A stretch of DNA of 64,000 bases from the NCBI GenBank assembly GCA_023404675.1, contig JAEYAW010000030.1, positions 248,001-312,000 of the forward strand, given 5' to 3'. Source of the stretch: Pseudomonadota bacterium (lineage in GTDB: Bacteria > Pseudomonadota > Alphaproteobacteria > Rhizobiales > Xanthobacteraceae). How positions within the stretch are numbered: position 1 is the stretch's first letter; each line of letters opens with the position of its first letter. The notes beneath the pieces are model-generated. The model saw only the letters and a program-made list of their open reading frames with translations. It was not told the origin of the DNA and did not search any database. Shown here piece after piece: positions 34,737-44,169 of this stretch. The translations under genes were made by a program, and so were the position numbers.

Positions 34737-35654
34737 TCACTCCTTCACCGCGCCGGTCATCGCCGAAACATAATGCTCGACGAAAAAGGCGTAAAGGATC
34801 ACCAGCGGCAGCGAGCCGACCAGCGCGCCCGCCATCAGCGATCCCCACTTGTAGATATCGCCATCGACGAACTCGTTGACGATCGCCACCGGCACGGTCT
34901 TGTTCGGCGTCGATTGCAGGAACGTCAGCGCATAGATGAACTCGTTCCAGCACAGCGTGAACGAGAAGATGAAAGCCGAGATCAGGCCGGGGATCGCCAG
35001 CGGCACGATGATCTTCACCAGAATCTGCCAGCGCGACGCGCCGTCGATCAGCGCGCATTCCTCAAGCTCATAGGGGATGGTGCGGAAATATCCCATCAGC
35101 AACCACGTGGAGAACGGGATCAGCAGCGTCGGATAAACGAGGATCAGCGCCAGCGGCGAATCGAACAGCCCATAGGCCTGAATCACCGACGCCAGCGGAA
35201 TGAACAGGATCGAGGGCGGCACCAGATAGGCGAAGAAGATCGCGAGCCCCACCGCGCCCGATCCGCGAAACCGCAGCCGCGAGATCGCGTAGGCCGCCAG
35301 CACGCTTGCGATGATCGAGAGCGTGGTCGCGGCGGCCGCCACATACATCGTGTTCCAGAGCCATTTCGGATACGACGTCTCGAACAGCAGCTTGCTGATG
35401 TGCTTGAAGGTCGGGTGAACCACCCAGAACGGATTGAACCGCTCCATGTCGATGAGCTGCTCGTCCGGCTTGATGGCCGTCAGACCCATCCAATAGAACG
35501 GAAACAGCAGGATAAAGAGAATGATGACGAGCGGCAGATAGAGCGTCACCAGCCGTCGCGGGAGGCTCTCCAGATAGCTCATGCCCTCGCTGTCGTCGTT
35601 CGCCGCCGCGCGCGGGGCCGTCGGTCGTGCCTGCTGCAGGGCCTGATCAGTCAT
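34737..35654 (-). CDS. Carbohydrate ABC transporter permease (MalG/UgpE-like)
   Basis: A 305-residue inner-membrane permease with six predicted helices after a polar N-terminal 35 residues. The EAA loop, which docks the ATPase, is YELEECALIDGASRWQILVKIIVPLAIPG. It belongs to the CUT1 sugar importer class. It overlaps the other permease gene by eight bases. With the ATPase, the binding protein and the second permease it completes an importer, which probably feeds the DenD and dehydratase enzymes encoded nearby. Confidence 0.94.
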   Translation of the reverse strand: MTDQALQQARPTAPRAAANDDSEGMSYLESLPRRLVTLYLPLVIILFILLFPFYWMGLTAIKPDEQLIDMERFNPFWVVHPTFKHISKLLFETSYPKWLWNTMYVAAAATTLSIIASVLAAYAISRLRFRGSGAVGLAIFFAYLVPPSILFIPLASVIQAYGLFDSPLALILVYPTLLIPFSTWLLMGYFRTIPYELEECALIDGASRWQILVKIIVPLAIPGLISAFIFSFTLCWNEFIYALTFLQSTPNKTVPVAIVNEFVDGDIYKWGSLMAGALVGSLPLVILYAFFVEHYVSAMTGAVKE

Positions 35655-36594
35655 TGTCGCTCCCTTGCTGCCACTTGCGCCGCTGCATGCCGAACCACGA
35701 GATCGCGATGGCCGCGAGCAGGAACGGGATCATCGCGGTGGCGATCGCCGCGCCCTCGCCCAGCCGCCCGGACAGAATGCCGCGCTGATAGCTCAGCGTC
35801 GCCATCAGATGGGTGGCGTTCACAGGCCCGCCCCGCGTCAGCGCCCAGATCAGCTGGAAGTCCGTGAAGGTGAACAGCACCGAGAAGGTCATCACCACCG
35901 CGATGATCGGGGTCAGCAGCGGATAGGTGATGTAGCGGAACCGCTGCCACCCGGTCGCGCCGTCGAGCGTCGCGGCCTCGTAAAGCGAGGGCGAGACGGT
36001 CTGCAATCCCGCCAGCAGCGTGATGGCGACGAACGGCACGCCGCGCCAGATATTGGCGAAGATCACGCTGGCGCGCGCCCACGCGGTGTCGCCGAGGAAA
36101 TTGATATTCTCCGAGATCAGGCCGAGCTTGATCAGCGACCACGAGATGATCGAGAACTGCGAGTCGTAGATCCACCAGAACGCGATGGCCGACAGCACCG
36201 TCGGCACGATGAAGGGGATCAGCACGATGGCGCGGATCATCCCCTTGAACGGCATGCGGCGGTTCAAAAGCAGCGCCAGATAAAGCCCGACCGCGAATTT
36301 GATGGCGCTGGCGACAATCGTATAGAGCAGCGTGTTGAACACCGAGAGCCAGAAGATGTTGTCATCCCACAGCCACTCGTAATTCTCGAGCCCGACGAAA
36401 CCGCCACCGCGCCCGATGCGGTCGTCGGTGAAACTCATCCAGATCCCGAGTCCCAGCGGGTAGGCGAGGAACAGGATCAGGAACGCCGCCGCGGGCAGCA
36501 TGAACCACAGCGCCAGCCAGTTGCGGTTGGTGGAGAGCCGCCGCCACGCCGACGGCCCTCCTTCCTGCGCCAGTACGATATCCGCTGCCGTCAT
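35647..36594 (-). CDS. Carbohydrate ABC transporter permease (MalF/UgpA-like)
   Basis: A 315-residue permease. It has a first helix at about residues 28-48 (LWFMLPAAAFLILFLAYPLGLG) and five more, with the EAA loop PSLYEAATLDGATGWQRFRYITYPLL. It pairs with the downstream permease, with which it shares eight bases. The ATG at 36594 is preferred over an upstream TTG (36621), although the ribosome binding site (AAGG, 11 bases away) is weak. Confidence 0.93.
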   Translation of the reverse strand: MTAADIVLAQEGGPSAWRRLSTNRNWLALWFMLPAAAFLILFLAYPLGLGIWMSFTDDRIGRGGGFVGLENYEWLWDDNIFWLSVFNTLLYTIVASAIKFAVGLYLALLLNRRMPFKGMIRAIVLIPFIVPTVLSAIAFWWIYDSQFSIISWSLIKLGLISENINFLGDTAWARASVIFANIWRGVPFVAITLLAGLQTVSPSLYEAATLDGATGWQRFRYITYPLLTPIIAVVMTFSVLFTFTDFQLIWALTRGGPVNATHLMATLSYQRGILSGRLGEGAAIATAMIPFLLAAIAISWFGMQRRKWQQGSDND

Positions 36595-36676
36595 GGGCTT
36601 CGCGCCTTGTCTCTTGAGCAATTCGGCTTCTCACGGAGCCGCCGAGTTGCTCCAGGTCTTCATGTGAGAAATCGCG

Positions 36677-38005
36677 TCAGCTTCCGCGATAGATGCGCTT
36701 GGCGGAGCGCTCCGCGCTCGCCATCGCCCCCTTCACATCCTCGCGGCCGGTGCAGTAGTTCGCGAACATATCGACGACCAGAAAGTCCGCGATGGCCGCC
36801 GCCGCCGGCTCGCCGAGCGTGCCCTGCCCCGCCGGCGTCAGCGTGCGCTTGGCGACGTCGCGGAACGGCGTGCGCTTGGGATCGGAGGTCCAGATCGGAT
36901 TGGCGTCGTAGGCATTGAGGAAGTGCGACAGATACCCCTGCGCCGCGCTGACCCACGGATTGAACTGATCGGCCTCCAGCATGAAGGCGGTCAGCGCCTT
37001 GCAGGCCTGCGGAGACTTGGTAAAATTGAACGTCATCATCGTGAACGGCAGATGCAGTTCTGTCGGACGTCCCGCCGGGCCGATCGGCATGTAGGCGTGG
37101 TTCATGTCCTCGGCGAGCGCCTTGTTCTCCTTCTGCGCCGTTACGTAGACGGAAATGCCGTTGCAGGTGAGATGAAGCTGGCCTGCCAGAAACGCCTTGT
37201 TGTTCGAACTGTCGTTCCACGACGCCGTGCCGGGAATGAAGTTGTCGTAGAGCGCCTTCACATATTCCAGCGCCTTGGCCGTCTCCGGCGAGTTGATGAC
37301 GACCTTGTTGTCCTTGTCGACGAGATTGCCGCCATGGGTCCACAGCGCCCAGTGCAGCCAGGTGTTGGCGTCACCGGAGGCGTGACCCAGCGCCATGCCG
37401 GCCGGCGTGCCGTTCTTGTTCAGACCCTTGACGAGTTCGAGAAAGCCGGCGGTGTCGTTCGGAAACTCCTTGAAACCCGCCTTCTCCATCGCGCCGATGC
37501 GATAGTTGATGAGCGCGCCGGTCGCGGCGACGGGAATGCCGATCCACTTGTTGCCGGACTTGCCATACAGTTCGGCGGACGGCGCCCAGCCGCCATACTT
37601 CTTGCCGAGATAGTCGGAAACGTCCGTCACTTCGAGGCACTTGGTCGGCAACAGATGCGGCAGCGAATAGAGCCCCCACACCATGTCGAGCCCCTGCCCG
37701 GTGTTGGCGGCAACCGAGGCCTTCGGCTGGATGTCGTCGTAGGACTCGTTGGAGACATTCACCTCCACTCCGGTCGCCTTGGTGAACGCGGCGATCATCG
37801 CCATGAAGGCCTGATCCTCGGCCTCCACGAAGCGCTTCCAGCGCAGCAGGTTGATCTTCGCGCCGGGCTCCGGCTTCCAGGGCGCCGCCTGCGCCCAGGC
37901 CTTGGCGAAGCCGAGCAGTTGCTCGGCCGAAAGGGTGGCCGCAGCCGCCACGGTTGCGGCGGAGCCCCTGAGAAGAGATCGCCGGCTGGTCCTGAAGTCC
38001 ATCAT
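36677..38005 (-). CDS. Extracellular sugar-binding protein of the ABC importer, Tat-type signal
   Basis: A 442-residue periplasmic substrate-binding protein of the CUT1 class. The N-terminus MMDFRTSRRSLLRGSAAT carries an RR-x-LL-R motif followed by an Ala-rich hydrophobic stretch and a cleavage site near AWAQ-A, so Tat export is likely. The mature part has the pattern of MalE-like proteins (ATGVEVNVSNESYDD; GIPVAATGALINYR; LHLTCNGISVYV). GGGAG lies eight bases before the first of two adjacent ATGs. The sugar is not identifiable from sequence. Confidence 0.92.
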   Translation of the reverse strand: MMDFRTSRRSLLRGSAATVAAAATLSAEQLLGFAKAWAQAAPWKPEPGAKINLLRWKRFVEAEDQAFMAMIAAFTKATGVEVNVSNESYDDIQPKASVAANTGQGLDMVWGLYSLPHLLPTKCLEVTDVSDYLGKKYGGWAPSAELYGKSGNKWIGIPVAATGALINYRIGAMEKAGFKEFPNDTAGFLELVKGLNKNGTPAGMALGHASGDANTWLHWALWTHGGNLVDKDNKVVINSPETAKALEYVKALYDNFIPGTASWNDSSNNKAFLAGQLHLTCNGISVYVTAQKENKALAEDMNHAYMPIGPAGRPTELHLPFTMMTFNFTKSPQACKALTAFMLEADQFNPWVSAAQGYLSHFLNAYDANPIWTSDPKRTPFRDVAKRTLTPAGQGTLGEPAAAAIADFLVVDMFANYCTGREDVKGAMASAERSAKRIYRGS

Positions 38006-38079
38006 TGGTCGTTCTCCCTGATTTCTTTTTGGTGAAATTTTTATCGTGTCGCGACGGTATTCCTCTCGTCTCTCAATTT

Positions 38080-38107
38080 GCACGAAGTGGATCGCACGAA
38101 GTGGACC
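38080..38107. repeat. 14-bp tandem duplication between ATPase and binding-protein genes
   Basis: gcacgaagtggatc (38080-38093) and gcacgaagtggacc (38094-38107) are adjacent and differ at one base. They lie 11 bases beyond the stop of the ATPase gene, inside the 113-base gap of the importer operon. Confidence 0.8.
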
Positions 38108-38118
38108 GCAGCCGCCGT

Positions 38119-39186
<1,068 letters not shown>

Positions 39187-39368
39187 GCGTTCCCTCCGAT
39201 GTCTTCCGGCTGTACTCTTGCTCAAAGACAGGCACAGCTCTTGAAGTTGAGGAAATGCTAGCAGACTTTTTCCGGATTGTCCTTGGATCAAAGTCGAATT
39301 GCAAAACACAACGCACGTTGCGAAGCGGAGCGGCGCGTGCATACAATAAACCCCGCGCCGACATCATG

Positions 39369-39401
39369 TTTGCATCGCGATATAAAATTTGCGTCGCAAA
39401 A
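39369..39401. promoter_or_regulatory. Paired operator-like motifs in the importer/dehydratase divergent promoter
   Basis: TTTGCATCGCGATA (39369-39382) and TTTGCGTCGCAAAA (39388-39401) are related 14-mers 19 bases apart. The second contains the perfect dyad TTTGC-GTC-GCAAA. TATAAA and TATAAC hexamers lie between and after them. A regulator acting on both divergent operons is likely, but no regulator gene is nearby. Confidence 0.5.
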
Positions 39402-39415
39402 CATCTTATAACGAC

Positions 39416-39449
39416 GATGAGTCCGTCATGAAGATGAGTCCGTCATGAA
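39416..39449. repeat. Perfect 17-bp tandem duplication spanning the dehydratase start
   Basis: gatgagtccgtcatgaa occurs at 39416-39432 and again at 39433-39449. Each copy carries an ATG (39428 and 39445). Because 17 is not a multiple of three, the first ATG opens only a six-codon frame (stop TGA at 39446-39448) that overlaps the true start. Confidence 0.9.
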
Positions 39450-41250
39450 CATGCCATTCGACCCCAAAAAGCGTTCGCTGCGATCAAGCCAGTGGTTCAA
39501 CGATCCCCACAATCCCGGCATGACGGCACTCTACCTGGAACGGTACCTGAACTACGGCCTCACCCGCGAGGAACTGCAATCCGGCAAGCCGATCATCGGC
39601 ATCGCGCAGAGCGGCAACGATCTGTCGCCCTGCAACCGGCATCATCTGGAGCTGGCGCATCGCGTGCGCGAGGGCATCCGCGCGGCGGGCGGCATCGCCA
39701 TGGAGTTTCCGACCCACCCCATTCAGGAGACCGGCAAGCGCCCCACCGCTGCGCTGGATCGCAACCTCGCCTATCTCGGGCTCGTCGAGATCCTGTTCGG
39801 CTATCCGCTCGATGGCGTGGTGCTCACCACCGGCTGCGACAAGACCACGCCGGCCATGCTGATGGCGGCGGCGACCGTGAACATCCCCGCCATCGTGCTT
39901 TCGGGCGGCCCGATGTTGAACGGCTGGTTCAACGGCGAACGCTCCGGGTCAGGCACCGTGGTCTGGAAGTCGCGCGAGCGGCTCGCGGCGGGCGAGATCG
40001 ACTATCGGGAGTTCATGGACATCGTGGCCTCGTCCGCACCGTCCGTCGGGCACTGCAACACCATGGGCACGGCCTCGACCATGAATTCGCTGGCCGAAGC
40101 GCTCGGCATGTCGCTGCCCGGCTGCGCGGCAATTCCCGCGCCCTATCGCGAGCGCGGCCAGATTTCCTACGAGACCGGCCGCCGCATCGTCGACATGGTG
40201 TGGGAAGACCTGAAGCCGTCCGACATTCTCACCCGGCAGGCGTTCGAGAACGCCATCGTGGTCAACTCCGCCATCGGCGGCTCCACCAATGCGCCGATCC
40301 ACCTCAACGCGCTGGCCCGCCATGTCGGCGTGGAACTGTCGATCGAGGACTGGCAGAGCGTCGGACACGACGTGCCGCTGCTGGTCAACATGCAGCCCGC
40401 CGGATTTTATCTCGGCGAGGAGTATCATCGTGCCGGCGGCGTTCCCTCGGTCGTCCGCGAACTGATGAAGCACAAGCGCATTCACGAGGATGCCCTCACG
40501 GTCAACGGCCGCACCATGGGGCAGAACTGCCGCAGCGCGCCGCCGCCTGACGGTGACGTGATCTACACCTACGACCAGCCGCTGGTGGCGGACGCCGGCT
40601 TTCTGGTGCTGAGCGGCAACCTGTTCGAGTCCGCGATCATGAAGACCAGCGTCATTTCGAAAGAATTCCGCGACCGCTATCTCTCCGATCCGAACAGTCC
40701 GAACGCCTTCGAGGGCCGCGCCATCGTGTTTGAGGGGCCCGAGGACTATCACGAGCGGATCGACGATCCCTCGCTGAACATCGACGAACACTGCATGCTG
40801 TTCGTGCGCGGCACCGGCCCGATCGGCTATCCGGGCGGCGCGGAGGTGGTGAACATGCAGCCGCCCGCCGCACTGATCAAGAAGGGCATTCACTCGCTGC
40901 CCTGCATCGGCGACGGCCGCCAGTCCGGCACGTCAGGATCGCCGTCGATCCTCAACGCCTCGCCGGAAGCCGCCGCCGATGGCGGGCTCGCGCTCCTGAA
41001 AACCGGCGACCGCGTGCGCATCGATCTGAACAACGGCACCGCGAACATCCTGATCCCGGATGACGAACTGGCGCAGCGCCGCGCGGCGCTGAAAGCGCGC
41101 GGCGGCTTCGGCCATCCGCCGAACCAGACGCCGTGGCAGGAACTGTACCGCTCGACAGTCGGCCAGCAGTCGACCGGCGCATGCCTCGAATTCGCGACGC
41201 GCTATCAGAACCTTGCCCCGCGCCTCGTGGCCGCGCGGCACAATCACTGA
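39445..41250 (+). CDS. IlvD/Edd-family dehydratase (sugar-acid dehydratase type)
   Basis: A 601-residue FeS-dependent dehydratase. Cluster cysteines are in NDLSPCNRHH, LTTGCDKTTPAM and GHCNTMGTAST; the Mg/substrate motif is SAIGGSTNAPIHL. Its N-terminus (SLRSSQWFNDPHNPGMTALY) and length place it with the aldonate dehydratases such as L-arabinonate or D-xylonate dehydratase rather than the valine-pathway IlvD. It would form a 2-keto-3-deoxy acid. It leads an apparent operon with two SDR dehydrogenases and is divergent from the ABC importer. The start ATG has no clear ribosome binding site and sits in a 17-base duplication; an ATG two codons later is an alternative. Confidence 0.9.
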   Translation: MNMPFDPKKRSLRSSQWFNDPHNPGMTALYLERYLNYGLTREELQSGKPIIGIAQSGNDLSPCNRHHLELAHRVREGIRAAGGIAMEFPTHPIQETGKRPTAALDRNLAYLGLVEILFGYPLDGVVLTTGCDKTTPAMLMAAATVNIPAIVLSGGPMLNGWFNGERSGSGTVVWKSRERLAAGEIDYREFMDIVASSAPSVGHCNTMGTASTMNSLAEALGMSLPGCAAIPAPYRERGQISYETGRRIVDMVWEDLKPSDILTRQAFENAIVVNSAIGGSTNAPIHLNALARHVGVELSIEDWQSVGHDVPLLVNMQPAGFYLGEEYHRAGGVPSVVRELMKHKRIHEDALTVNGRTMGQNCRSAPPPDGDVIYTYDQPLVADAGFLVLSGNLFESAIMKTSVISKEFRDRYLSDPNSPNAFEGRAIVFEGPEDYHERIDDPSLNIDEHCMLFVRGTGPIGYPGGAEVVNMQPPAALIKKGIHSLPCIGDGRQSGTSGSPSILNASPEAAADGGLALLKTGDRVRIDLNNGTANILIPDDELAQRRAALKARGGFGHPPNQTPWQELYRSTVGQQSTGACLEFATRYQNLAPRLVAARHNH

Positions 41251-41259
41251 CACGGCGGG

Positions 41260-42000
41260 ATGGCCATGACCGGACGGCTTCAGGGCAAGCGCGCGCTCAT
41301 CACGGCCGCGGGCGCCGGAATCGGCCGCGCCTGCGCCATCGCTTTTGCGCGCGAGGGCGCGGATGTAATCGCCACCGATCTCGACGAGGCCGCGCTCGGC
41401 GATCTCTCCGCACAGGGCGTGAGGGAGACCGCCCGGCTTGACGTGCGCGACGATGCCGCCGTGAAGGCCCTCGCCGCGCTGGCCGGGCCGCTCGACATTC
41501 TTCTGAACGCAGCCGGCTACGTTCATCACGGCACCGTGCTGGACTGCTCCGACGACGACTGGGACTTTTCGTTCGATGTGAACGTGAAGTCGATGCACCG
41601 CACGATCCGCTCCTGCCTGCCCGCGATGCTGGACAGGGGCAGCGGCGTGATCGTCAACATCTCCTCGGCCGCGGGCGTCTTCAAGGCCGCGCCGAACCGC
41701 TACGTCTACGGCGCGACCAAGGCGGCAGTGGCCGCCCTCACCCGCGCGGTGGCCGCCGATTTCATCGCGCGCGGCATCCGCTGCAACTGCATCTGTCCGG
41801 GCACCATCGAGACGCCGTCCATGCTCGGCCGCGCCGCCGCGCTCGGCCCCGGCGGACACGCCGCCTTCGTCAGCCGCCAGCCGATGGGCCGGCTCGGCAC
41901 GCCGGAGGAGATCGCCCTGCTCGCGGTGTATCTGGCGAGCGACGAAAGCGCCTTCACCACCGGCGTCGCGCATATCATCGACGGCGGCTGGACCCTTTGA
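41260..42000 (+). CDS. SDR dehydrogenase (2-keto-3-deoxy-sugar-acid dehydrogenase-like)
   Basis: A 246-residue classical SDR. The cofactor loop is TAAGAGIGRACAIAF, Asp after the second strand (ATDLDEAAL) favours NAD, and the rest follows as NAAGYVHHGTVLDC, SSAAGVFKAAPNRYVYGATKAAV (Tyr/Lys) and IDGGWTL. It resembles BDH2-like and 2-keto-3-deoxy-L-fuconate dehydrogenases. Lying nine bases after a sugar-acid dehydratase, it may oxidise the 2-keto-3-deoxy product. An ATG two codons downstream is an alternative start. Confidence 0.87.
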   Translation: MAMTGRLQGKRALITAAGAGIGRACAIAFAREGADVIATDLDEAALGDLSAQGVRETARLDVRDDAAVKALAALAGPLDILLNAAGYVHHGTVLDCSDDDWDFSFDVNVKSMHRTIRSCLPAMLDRGSGVIVNISSAAGVFKAAPNRYVYGATKAAVAALTRAVAADFIARGIRCNCICPGTIETPSMLGRAAALGPGGHAAFVSRQPMGRLGTPEEIALLAVYLASDESAFTTGVAHIIDGGWTL

Positions 42001-42034
42001 TCCGCACCATGGCCCGCACCACGCAGGACGTCCG

Positions 42035-42781
42035 ATGAACAGCATCGATCTCAAAGGCCGCGTCGCCGTCGTCACCGGCGGCGCGCAGGGCTTTGGCCGC
42101 GCCATCACCGAGCGCTTCGTCGCCTCCGGCGCGCAGGTGGTGATCTGGGATCACGACGAGGCGCTGGCGCGCAAGACGGCGGACGAGATCGGCACGGCCG
42201 TTGCGACACACACTGTCGACGTGACGAACCCCGAAGCGGTGGATGGCGCCCGCGACGCCGCCCTCGCCGTCCATGGCCGCATCGACATCCTCGTCAACAA
42301 CGCGGGCGTTGCAGGCGTCAACCGCACGGTCTGGGAAACCGATGTGAACGAGTGGCGCAAGGTGCTGCGCATCAATCTGGACGGGCCGTTCATCTGCTGT
42401 CACGCACTCGCGCCGACGATGATCGCACAGGGCTACGGCCGCATCGTCAACATCGCCTCCATCGCCGGCAAGGAAGGCAATCCGAACGCGGCGCATTATT
42501 CCGCGTCGAAGGCGGGCCTGATCGCGCTGACGAAATCGCTCGGCAAGGAGCTGGCAAACTACGATATCGCGGTCAACGCGGTGACCCCCGCCGCGGCCCG
42601 CACCGCGATCTTCGCGCAGATGACGCAGCAGCATATCGACTTCATGCTGTCGAAGATTCCAAAGGGCCGGTTCGTTCTCGTGGAGGAAGTCGCGGCGATG
42701 GTCGCCTGGCTGGCGTCGGCGGAATGTTCGTTCTCCACGGGCGCGGTGTTCGATATCTCGGGCGGCCGCGCGACCTACTGA
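42035..42781 (+). CDS. SDR dehydrogenase (sugar/polyol dehydrogenase-like)
   Basis: A 248-residue classical SDR: TGGAQGFGRAITERF, NNAGVAGVNRTVWE, IASIAGKEGNPNAAHYSASKAGLIA (catalytic Tyr/Lys) and the C-terminal ISGGRATY. Asp at the end of the second strand (VIWDHDEA) favours NAD. The sequence type is common in bacterial sugar-oxidation clusters, where such enzymes oxidise an aldose at C1 or a polyol. It is probably the first enzyme of the pathway supplying the aldonate to the dehydratase, but this is inferred from neighbours only. Confidence 0.87.
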   Translation: MNSIDLKGRVAVVTGGAQGFGRAITERFVASGAQVVIWDHDEALARKTADEIGTAVATHTVDVTNPEAVDGARDAALAVHGRIDILVNNAGVAGVNRTVWETDVNEWRKVLRINLDGPFICCHALAPTMIAQGYGRIVNIASIAGKEGNPNAAHYSASKAGLIALTKSLGKELANYDIAVNAVTPAAARTAIFAQMTQQHIDFMLSKIPKGRFVLVEEVAAMVAWLASAECSFSTGAVFDISGGRATY

Positions 42782-42797
42782 GGCCTTGAAACAAAGA

Positions 42798-42824
42798 TGC
42801 GGGCAGCGCATGGCGCCACCCGCA
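42798..42824. terminator. Hairpin between convergent SDR and MHS transporter genes
   Basis: TGCGGG-CA-GCGC pairs with GCGC-CA-CCCGCA around an ATG loop, with extra outer ACAA/TTGT pairing. It lies in the 68-base gap between two converging operons. T-runs are short. Confidence 0.5.
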
Positions 42825-42849
42825 CTTGTCTTGGCCGACGAGAGAGCGG

Positions 42850-44169
42850 CTAGTGCTCCGTGCCCTCGCCCTGCAGGTACCCCTTCTTGCGGGGATCCGG
42901 CATCAGGATCGAGGCGATCAGCGCGATCGCGCACATGCCGGTGACGTACCAGTAGAACGACGATTCCATGTCAGCGCTCTTGAACCACAGCGCGACGTAT
43001 TCGGCCGAACCGCCGAACACCGCGTTGGCGATGGCGTACGCGAATCCAACGCTCAGGGCGCGCACCTCGGGCGGGAACATCTCGGCCTTCACGATGCCGC
43101 TGATCGAGGTGTAGAACGACACGATCGCCAGAGCCAGCACGATCAGACCATAGGCCGCGTAAGGGTTTTGCACGCCGCCGATCGCATGCATCAGCGGCAC
43201 CACGCCGACCACCGCAAGCCCGGAAAACAGCAGCATCGACGTCTTGCGGCCGATCTTGTCGGACAGCGCGCCAAACGGGGGCTGCATGATCATGTAGGTG
43301 AACAGGACGCACGTCATCACCACGTTGGCGACGCGGTCATTCATGTGCGCCGTGTTCACCAGATACTTCTGCATGTAGGTGGTGAACGTATAGAAGATCA
43401 GCGAGCCGCCCGAGGTATAGCCAAGCACGAGAAAGAACGCTTTCGCGTGTTTGGTGAACACCTCGCGCAGCGTTCCCGCGCCGGCATGCGAGCGCGTCTG
43501 TTTCGACGAGGTCTCACGCAGCGACGCGCGCAGGAACAGGGCGACGATCGCGAGCGCGGCGCCGATGAAGAACGGGATCCGCCAGCCCCAGCTGCGCAGT
43601 TCGCCGTCGGTCATCGACTGCTGGACGATGAGAATGACGAGAGAGGCAAGCAGCTGCCCGCCGATCAGCGTCACATACTGGAACGAGGCGAAGAAGCCGC
43701 GCTGCCCGGGCAATGCGACCTCGCTCATGTAGGTGGCGCTGGTGCCGTATTCTCCGCCGACCGACAGGCCCTGCAGCATGCGCGCGAGCAGCAGCAGGGC
43801 GGGCGCGGCAATACCGATGGATTCGTAAGTGGGCAGACAGGCGATGGCGAGCGAGCCGCCGCACATCATCAGGATCGATGTCACCATCGAGACCTTGCGA
43901 CCGCGACGATCGGCGATCACGCCGAAGATGTAGCCGCCGATCGGACGCATCAGAAACCCGATGGCGAAGATCGCGGCCGTCTGCAGAAGCTGCGTGGTCT
44001 GATTGCCCTTCGGAAAGAAGGATGGCGCAAAGTAAAGGGCTGTGAACGCGTACGCGTAGAAATCGTACCACTCGACGAGATTGCCCGACGACGATCCGAA
44101 GATCGCCCAGATGCGATGGCGCCGGTCCGCTGCGTCGCCCGCAACGTGTCCAGCCGGAACGTCAGTCAT
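42850..44169 (-). CDS. MHS-family MFS transporter (KgtP/ShiA-like organic-acid:H+ symporter)
   Basis: A 439-residue MFS carrier with twelve predicted helices. MHS hallmarks are FGSSSGNLVEWYDFYAYAFTALYFA at helix 1, RPIGGYIFGVIADRRGRK between helices 2 and 3, and GGEYGTSATYMSEV in helix 5. Members import dicarboxylates, shikimate, proline or other organic acids with protons. It overlaps the upstream dehydratase gene by eight bases, so it probably imports the acid acted on by that enzyme. Confidence 0.9.
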   Translation of the reverse strand: MTDVPAGHVAGDAADRRHRIWAIFGSSSGNLVEWYDFYAYAFTALYFAPSFFPKGNQTTQLLQTAAIFAIGFLMRPIGGYIFGVIADRRGRKVSMVTSILMMCGGSLAIACLPTYESIGIAAPALLLLARMLQGLSVGGEYGTSATYMSEVALPGQRGFFASFQYVTLIGGQLLASLVILIVQQSMTDGELRSWGWRIPFFIGAALAIVALFLRASLRETSSKQTRSHAGAGTLREVFTKHAKAFFLVLGYTSGGSLIFYTFTTYMQKYLVNTAHMNDRVANVVMTCVLFTYMIMQPPFGALSDKIGRKTSMLLFSGLAVVGVVPLMHAIGGVQNPYAAYGLIVLALAIVSFYTSISGIVKAEMFPPEVRALSVGFAYAIANAVFGGSAEYVALWFKSADMESSFYWYVTGMCAIALIASILMPDPRKKGYLQGEGTEH

